Below are positions 52,701 to 61,700 of a stretch of DNA of 64,000 nt, piece after piece. The position numbers and the translations under genes are program-made. This stretch comes from Pycnopodia helianthoides (taxonomy: Eukaryota; Echinodermata; Asteroidea; Forcipulatida; Asteriidae): NCBI GenBank assembly GCA_032158295.1, contig CM063245.1, positions 26,221,726-26,285,725 of the forward strand, written 5' to 3'. The notes under the pieces were generated by a model. The model worked only from the letters and a program-made list of their open reading frames with translations. It was not told where the DNA came from and made no database searches. The first letter of the stretch is position 1, and each line of letters begins with the position of its first letter.

Positions 52701-55700
52701 TTGATCCTGATCAGGTGGATGAGGCAGTAAGTTGAACATTTTGTGATTAATTGTGTGAATGTCACGTTGAAATAAACATAAAAATGTCCCCCCTTCCTAT
52801 TTTCAATATTAGGATGTCAATTGAGTCTGTAAAATGTTTCATGCAGTTGTAAAATCTTAAATTTCAAGGATTTGTCTTTTGCTCACAAAGTATGGCTGTC
52901 AAAAGGTAACCAAAATGTTCAGTGTAAACATAGGTCTCCATGCGTGTGACTACAGGAGGGTCAAACAGCGCCCTCACTGATGTCAAAGAAAGATTTCATT
53001 GGCTGATTGCTGTCCGTCTGTAAGCTCAAGACCCTTTCCTTTACATGTAACATGGGCAGAAAACCTACACAGACATTTATAAAGATTCAAAAAACAATAC
53101 AAACACACATGCGCATTACCATTGTTTGACCTCAGTGATGGTGTCGTATGCAAGCAATTAATCAACACAATTAGTTATTAATTAATTAATTTCCAAGCAT
53201 CCGTAAAGGGAAATTAATTGCACAGAGGAAGTAAGTGTCATTCCAGAGATGAGTGACACAAGTCATAGAAGTCTCTTGAAATTCTGGAATTCTTATCGTA
53301 GTTAAAAGAGATTTACGAATAACACTTTCTGATACGTTGAACATTTTGCTGACATGATGGCGCAAACATTTATTAAAGACAATAGTTATCTACTAGAAAT
53401 TAAGATGACAAGGCGCTTATCTTGAACCTGTCTAGATTAGTTTATCTCCTGAACGTGAACCTAAATTGAAATTGTATGAATGTTTCAAATCTGTCTTGTA
53501 ATCCACCACCCCCATGTGAAATCTGTCAGTATAACTTCAATGAGATGTTTGTTAAAAATGCATGAATCCATCCAGTTTAAGCTGGATCGATCCTTTGTAC
53601 CCTTATACCTGACCCCTAACTGCCCACTACACTTCCTCCTCAACAAACAATCTGTCTGCATAAGACGTAAATCCTCCCCCTCCTACTCTGCTCAGTGTGT
53701 CATACTAATATTTTCAAGAAGCTCATAATTGATGCTCAATTTCAGCTTGTGTAACAGAACAAAAACAGTTCTTTAAAGGGAAGGTGTACGATTGGTAATC
53801 AGTCAATGGCAATAAAATCTTACTTGGTTAGAAGTACAGCAGCTTTCGATAGTATCAAGCATTTTGAGAAATATTTCAATTCAAAATAATGTGGATATGG
53901 AAAAAGATGTCAGTTTTTATCCCAAAATTTCAATCTGAGAAACGTTTCTGTCAGAAATGTTTCTCAGGTTGTGTATTCCTATGGATTATTCTTCCTGCGT
54001 GGACATAACGGCTCCAGATTTTTGGCGATATCTCAAAAACACTACCACCTTTTGAAATGAAATTTTCACATGTTAGTTTTGTTGTATACATCTACATTTA
54101 TATAAGATTAAAACAATTGAACGATTCCAAAAACCAAAGGTATACTTTGCCTTTAAACAAAAAACTTTATTTTGGTATTCCCATTGGCTTTGAAGACATT
54201 TGTCAAAAAACAACAAAATGTAGTCATTGTGCAGTGCGTCTTCATCATAAATTAAGAAATGATAGAAAGTCTAGAAAAATCTACTCTGTGTTGCACTTTT
54301 GACAATGTTACAAATAATCCTGAATTATTTATGTTGCTATTAATCGTCACCGTGGCAACCATTGCACCACAGTTGATTCATCATGCCAAGTTTCTTTTCA
54401 AGATTTGTGAGCTGTATGCTATTTTGAAATATGGTCGTTCAGAAACAAGAGTGAAATATAATTTAACAGTGGCAGCAATGGTGATTGCCACTTGCCTATG
54501 GTTTCCGCCTTGATAATTAAAAAAAAAAAAAAAAAAAAAAAATTCTATTTGGAGTCCCCTTCACCTCAGAAAAATAGCCTTACATATCTGAAAGGACAAT
54601 GTGTCCATTATTCTGGAATCTAGTTAATTCTAAAGTTACCAAAAGAATACTGTTGGTGCTGCAGTTGGACTGACTTTAGTCTGAATGAATTGTTTTGATT
54701 CAGAAATGAAGCAAAGTTGAGAAACGGCCATAGTTCAAGAAGTTGTCTGACCCAGTCATTTTCTTTGATTCAATCCCTCCATCCTTCTGGTCTAAAAAAA
54801 AAAAAAAACCTTCATCTTTTAACCGCTCCCTCCGTTCATGTCATTCTCCTCCACACCACCATCACCATCATTCTTATCATCATCATCATCATCATCATCA
54901 TCATCGCTGCTTGTAAATATCACTCAATCATCAACCCCTCTCCTCACCTCCCCTGAAGAAGGAAATGGAGGAGGAGGAGGAGGAGGAAAAGAGCTGCTGC
55001 TGCTTACCGGGGGTAAATTCATATTTCTGAACTAGATTTTTTTCCATTTTCAGTATAGTTTTTGCAGCCAGAGATTTGCTGATTATTGTGGTGAAATGTG
55101 GTATAGAATTGACTGCTCTGAAAACCATTTCACTTTCCACCATAACGCAACTACAGAGCAAAAAATTTGACAGCGCAAGAACGCAGCAAAAGGATTTTAT
55201 CAACTATTGCTGAATTTTAAAACTTTTTTAAAGGCCACTGGCTTTGATTGTTCTTTTGGTGTCATGATTTTGCTTTGCATGTGCAGTATGTGGATTTTGA
55301 ACAAGGCTTTCAAGGCAGTGATATCCAAGAGAAAGTACAACATTACTTGATTATCAAATCAAACTTTCAACAACAAAAATAAGCAGGGAGAAAAAAAACC
55401 TTGTTTAATCATTGGGATCAAAGTCTAAAACATGTCCATTTTACATTAAAAAAAACTAGTGATAGTAAATTGTTAGGTGAAATTATTAGAAGTTTTTGTT
55501 TGCAGCTTCTTTGTCCAATATGAATGAAGAATTTTTTCCAGAAACATTATCACTCATACAAAGGACACTCAGAGTCATATAAAAGTGAAACATACTCGCA
55601 TCTTTAAATGTTGTACTTACTCTAAATGCATGAGTAAATTTTACAGCAACGAGTGATCTTTTGAAAACATTATTTCATCGACTCCTCTGTCACTTGATTC

Positions 55701-58700
55701 TTTACAAAGTGGCCACACCCTTCCAGTGTCTCTTTCATCAAATTGGGGACCCTAATTAATTAAGTTGTTTGAAGTTTGACGTCATTGAGGGTTAGAATTT
55801 CAACCCAGGAATTTGGCAATTGGATTAAGTAAACATAGTCCTTTAAAGGGGGATCATTTGGGTAAAATATGTGAATTTGCACTTCTGCTGCTTTTAAATC
55901 AAACAATGTGAGCCTGTTTTTGTGATTCAACACTTAGATTTGGGATGAACTATTCTTTGTACCATCACTATTTCAATCCAAAAGAAATACAAATATGCTG
56001 ATCCTAAAATAGTCTGGTTAGTTACCAGTTCTACACATACATTTCGTAAAGGGAATTACACTTGCATTCAAAATATGGATTCAATTCTTTATTTCAAACA
56101 AACTTGTTGTCATTTTGTCAAGAATCAGGTGTCGATAGAAGAGCGATTTTTATTAATGGAGGATTCAGGGGTCAAGGGTGATTCTTTTGCCTTGTTGGGT
56201 TTTGGTTGCAGTTATTCAATTCAGCACTTTGAATTAAGATTATCATCACCTTGAATAGTTAGAGTAGCCATAGCATGACAGACAAGAAAGGTTCATTTAT
56301 AAACCTTTATTATGTTACCACCATCTTTGCCTGTCCCCTGTCTGCGTGCAATAGCAGTGATGAATATTAATACCAAAAAGGGGCCAGACTAACTTGCCCT
56401 TCGAGCCGCGGTTTGGTTACATTGACTGCCATGAATTGATATAAAACAAGATGGCCGCACCACGATGGAGGTTTATAAACACTGCCTGATGAAGACACGT
56501 TCATTGCTCATTATCAACTCATGATTCATTTGCTTTTATCTCTTTTTTTCCCCTGATCCATTTTTTTCTCTTTACATGCATCTCCCATCACCCTGTGCCT
56601 CAATCACCCTGTACACCCCTTGATAAATGCCTGGTACTCGGATACACTGGTACACCTTAATTGTCACGCACCATCTTTTACCTCCCTACCCAAGGATGAC
56701 ACACCAATGCACCACAGCATGTTTACATCACCAGTTGTAGCCACACCCCTTCCACCGGTGCTTGGTCGAATGAACAGAATCAAAGCTAGGCATACCAAGT
56801 CACATGATGCTAACACCAAGACCAACTCAATGATTCAGATTTGATAGATTCCTTTGATCGAGATGATTGGGGTGTCATGATTCAAAATCAAGATCCCGAT
56901 GAAACGGATTCGAGCTCAACGTGGAATATTACAGTTAACACTGCCCTGGGCTTGGGTCATATGTCAAAGGGCAAAGGTCAAGGATCAGAGAGCGGGGACT
57001 CTCCGTCTGCAAGCTCAAGACCCTTTCCTTTACATGTAACATGGGCAGAAAACAAACACAGACATTTATCACGGTTTAAAAAACATAAAACAAAGACGAC
57101 ACGCTTTGTTTCACACGTTGAGTGCTCTGAACCCGGCAAGCGCGTTCAATTAAGCACTTGGGTCCCCGAGCCAGGAGGAAGGCGAAATTTTCAGCCCGGT
57201 GGATTTTCAGGAAGTAAAATAGACACTGAAATGACCACAGACAGTGAGGATGTGGACAGTGCATGTGGTTGCTCCTGCTGTGGCCTGGTAATTTATGTTT
57301 TGAACGTAAAAAAAAAAACATTGCCGTCATTTCATAAATTAGTGCATGATGCTAGTGGACGTTTGCAGAGCATGGTGATTGACAAGACCCATCATTGGCC
57401 ATGTGAGAGAATGCAGTTCACAATTTTATAGAGCTGCTTCCGTACAAAACAATGTTGCTTACCAGAAGAGGTTTTCATTCAATAAACCATGCAATCATTT
57501 TGGCTGAATCCCTGCTTATTTTTCCTTAGCAGAAATTTGAGTAAGCAATATTTTTTGGGCTGAAGCAGCTATATGCATTTTGGCTAGGATCTTCCTTGGA
57601 TTTTGTATTTGCATGCACCTTCATTCTTACAATTTCCGACTTGAAATCCTACAGCCAGCCATTCCAGTGAAATCAATTTTGTCTGAGGTTCAGATCAAGG
57701 ATTAATTTCACTGACCCAGGATTGGTCACAGTCTTCAGGAATTGGAAAGGAAAAAAAACAACAATATTATGGCTGTAGGGTTCATGGCATGTTGACTGTA
57801 AAATGTTTTCTGACTTCATTTATTGATATCTTTCTCACCTATTTATTTGTAGTCTACTTCATTATTTTCTCTTTATATGGATCAAGTTTTATACCTGGAT
57901 ATCCAACCAGTCTTGATAGGTTTCTGCAGAATAAGGTTGTTGAGTACAATTCTGAAAGTAAACAGACTTCAAAGTACAACGGAGTGGCTTTGGGATTAAT
58001 CTGTGATCAATGCAACAAACATTTTCATTGAGGGCTCATTTTATTTTGTTTTGATGTAAACTGAGACAGATAACCTTTTGTCATTTTTTCTCAGTGTCAA
58101 ATTCATGTCTAATCAAAATATAAATTTAAATTTCTCAGTTTTCAAATCATATATTTTGAATGTTTAAATCCCTTTTTCCCCTCTTTAAATTTCCTTTGAA
58201 GTTTTTCATAAAATTGTCATTCTATTTTGTTTGAATGTATAGTGAAGCAGGTATTAGGCCACCTAATGCCATTTTCACTCAATTACAAATTTATTTTAAG
58301 TATTCAGATAATCAAAATATAATTCAAGTTTCTTAACTGTTAAGTCAAGTTTTTTTCTATCTCCACTTTCTTTTGTGTAGATGATAGATTTAAAATCTTG
58401 TTTTTCTTCTTTAGATTTCCTTTAAAATTAATTTTCATCGATGTATATATTTACAGATTGAGAGACAAGGTACAGGATTGTAAATATTTAAAAACAAATT
58501 TGATTAGTTTCAATCTAGAAGCGAACCGATTATAAAGTTCATACCAGTATCAATTCGCCAAAGAAATATTTCCATTAGAAATACTATCAAAGCCCAGGAG
58601 ACATTACTGTTTCTTATTTTGATTGACTCAATCGAGAAAACTGTGGTGTGTCGTAGCCTAAGTGCACCAGACTCAAGCTCTGGTGTTTCTGATCAGCAGA

Positions 58701-61700
58701 GTGTGGTTCTGGTCACGGTCTGGACACTTGTGTCCTAAAGCAAGACCCTTCGACATTGTTGCTTCGTCCTTCGGATGGGGTGTAAAACCGTAGGTCCCGT
58801 GTGTTGTGTGATGTACATAAAAGAACCCAGTTATACTTATTTCTAGGAGAAGAGGTTTAGAAGGTGAAAACTTAAACTGCAAATACACCACAGTTGTTTA
58901 TTGAAACCCACATGATGGGAATAACTTTGCGCTCTCAAATACAATGATGTTCTTTCCCTTGAAATATCTGTTCCAACTTTTAACAAAAACTAACATTTCA
59001 TTCTCTTCAATCTTAGTACTAATGACACATATCAAACTCGTTTCGATCAAAAACCTTTTGAAAAAAAATTACTTACATTAAAGGTGAAGTTTAAACTAGT
59101 GTCAACACTCTCTCCAAAAAGTAGAAAGTTAGTTTAAGTTTAAACTTCAATGTAGTAACTTCAATGATAATAACTTGCTTAGTAAATGTAGGTAACAGAC
59201 AACCAGTAGCACAGCTCGGTGTTGTCAGTTGTCACATACTCTGACTGTGATTGATGCTGTATGTTTCTTTTAAGGCCTGTGCAAAGTTTTCTACATTTTC
59301 AGAAACAATGTAGGATGAACTTTAAAAATGTGAAAACTTCTGACGACCCCTTAATAAATGTAGAGAATAGAGAAGCTCAAAACTGAGTTCTGACAGTTAC
59401 TCTGAGTATTTGTCAAACTCATTTATCTCCTTATTTGCTATATCTGATTGAATTTAGGATTGCAATTTTACGAAGTGTTGTCCAGAGCCTAAAGGATGTT
59501 TCAAAACTCGGATGGAATACTCGCTGTATATACTGTCACCACACAACAGGTGAGTCTTTGTTTTGCTCTTCGGTGTGGGTTAGAGACTCATTTAGTAAAT
59601 ACCTCTCGGTGTCAGTAACTGATAACCCTCAGAAATGATCAAATTCCAACAGTTGACCATTCTGTCGGTAAGTAGCACACCGCACTAATGATGTAACTTT
59701 TGCTCCAAAATGCCTGTATGTCAGACAAACATTCCACCACCTAGCTTTCACGTGGTCAGCGCATCGGCGCAGCAGACCGCGGTATAATCAGTACACGTGA
59801 GTAAACATAAAGCTTGCATATGTATGTGCGCGTATGCTGGTGAATTTTGCCAAGTTGTCTGAGACCCGGGTACATGTACTGCTATTTTTAGCATTAGTGT
59901 GGAGTGCTATTGTGTTAACCGCAAGCGTATCTGCTGCATGCCAAAAGTTTTTGCTACTTTCAGCTCTAAAGCTGGCATTGGTTTGTGTGTAGTTTTACCA
60001 AAAAATCATCCATTTCATAAGTTAAAAGAATTTCTTATGACAGACACTTTTATTTCTGAGAAGACCGTATAGTCTTTGAAGAGTGTATGTAAAAGCCAAG
60101 TCCAATTATGAAACTTTTCTTGCATAAATCATCAAACAAAAAACTTGCTTACTGCAACTCCTAAGGGCTTCTGGTAATGAGTGGAACCAGTTTGTGTGAA
60201 GTGGGCGTGGCTTACAGTGGAATTACGTCACACTTACAAACAGGATAAAGGGAGTATGCTGATTCATTTTACAATTATTTTATTAGTGGACACAGCTGGT
60301 CTGTTTTTACATTTACTTACCTTTGCATTTTAAAATATTGCATATTTCTATAATTGCTTGTAATTTTTCAATGGTAATTTTTTGCTGATTTTAAACTTAT
60401 TGTTATACCTTGTTGTCAATTCTGATATTGACTTGTGTTTATCTATAGGGTTTTTGTTTTTAAATGTTACTCTGTAAGCGCCCTGGAGCTTTGTTTTTGA
60501 TGGATTTGGCGCTATATAAATGTTTACTATTATTATTATTTATTATTATTAAGCCCTTAATGCATGGCTAATCACAGCCACAATGGGAGTTTTTTGGGGT
60601 AATGAGTTTCCACTTACAGTACATTAATATCTGAAGGAAATAAAATTGAGCTCTTTAACAGGGCCAAATTTCATAAAACTGTTCAGCAGAAGAAACTGCT
60701 TAGAAAAATTTCTTTGCTAAACAAAAAATGAGCGGGGCACCAGTCGTGACAGTGTACAGTTTATGGAATGAACCTGTTTCAGCTCAGCAATATTTGTCTG
60801 TACTTAGCAAGTATTTGTGCTTACAGGCTTTACCAAATCGGGCCCAGGTCCCATCAGTCCATATGGGTGAGACATTAAGTCTATTGTCATTGCACACTTC
60901 AGCTACTAATATTTGAAATGTTTTTTCCGGCAGATTTCGGCGGAGATTACAGAGTTTGATTGCCCATAAGTGGTTTGACTATGCTGTACTTTTGATCATC
61001 TTTGTGAATTGCATCACTCTAGCCATGGAAAGACCAGACATTAAAGAGGATAGTGTGGTAAGTACTCACTTATTACACGTATTATAAGATATCTCACAAG
61101 CGTTAGTGAAATACGGAAAAGTATGGCACTTCTGTGTCCCATTTCTGTGGGTGATAACAAATTTATCTTCAAGCTAATTTGATGGGCAAGAAAGATGGAT
61201 GACGCACCGCTGTACACATGGGGGGGGGGGGGAATAACATTGACTTCTGTAGCTGTACTTTTTGCGTATAGCTTAGAATAGAGCAATATGCGGAGTTAAA
61301 ACGGGTTTCTCTTGGCCGAGCGGTTTAGAGCATTGGGTTCAAGTTCTGGTGGTGGAGTCATGAGGGTGTGGGTTCGAATCCCGGTCATGACACTTGTGTC
61401 CTTGAGCAAGATGCTTTACTAAAATTTCATTTCTTCACCCAGGGGTATAAATGGGTACCTGCGAGGGGTAGAGGTTGATATAGTGTTTGAAAAAGCCTTC
61501 GGAGCACCACGGCAGCTGGGGGCTGTATACTCCCCAGGGAGCTGAGAAAGATTACAGGAATGCTATTGGCCCAATGACCGTGCACTTATGTAAAGCACAT
61601 TGCTACGTTATTGTAAAATGCGCTATATAAGAACTAAGTATTATTATTATTATTATCTCGGACTCATGCCTCCTCATCTTATTCTCTCATCTCTCAGGAG

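Larger units (their letters stand above)
52727..56694 (+). other. Intron between exons 13 and 14
   Basis: 4.0 kb. It holds a copy of part of exon 14 (53002-53098), a family-B MITE (53773-54156), a poly-A run (54519-54540) and a CAT microsatellite (54876-54905). No other exon seen. Confidence 0.65.

Noticed and set aside
53002..53098. An additional linker exon
   Set aside because: It matches part of exon 14, but its frame is closed by a stop and it lacks splice sites at suitable positions.
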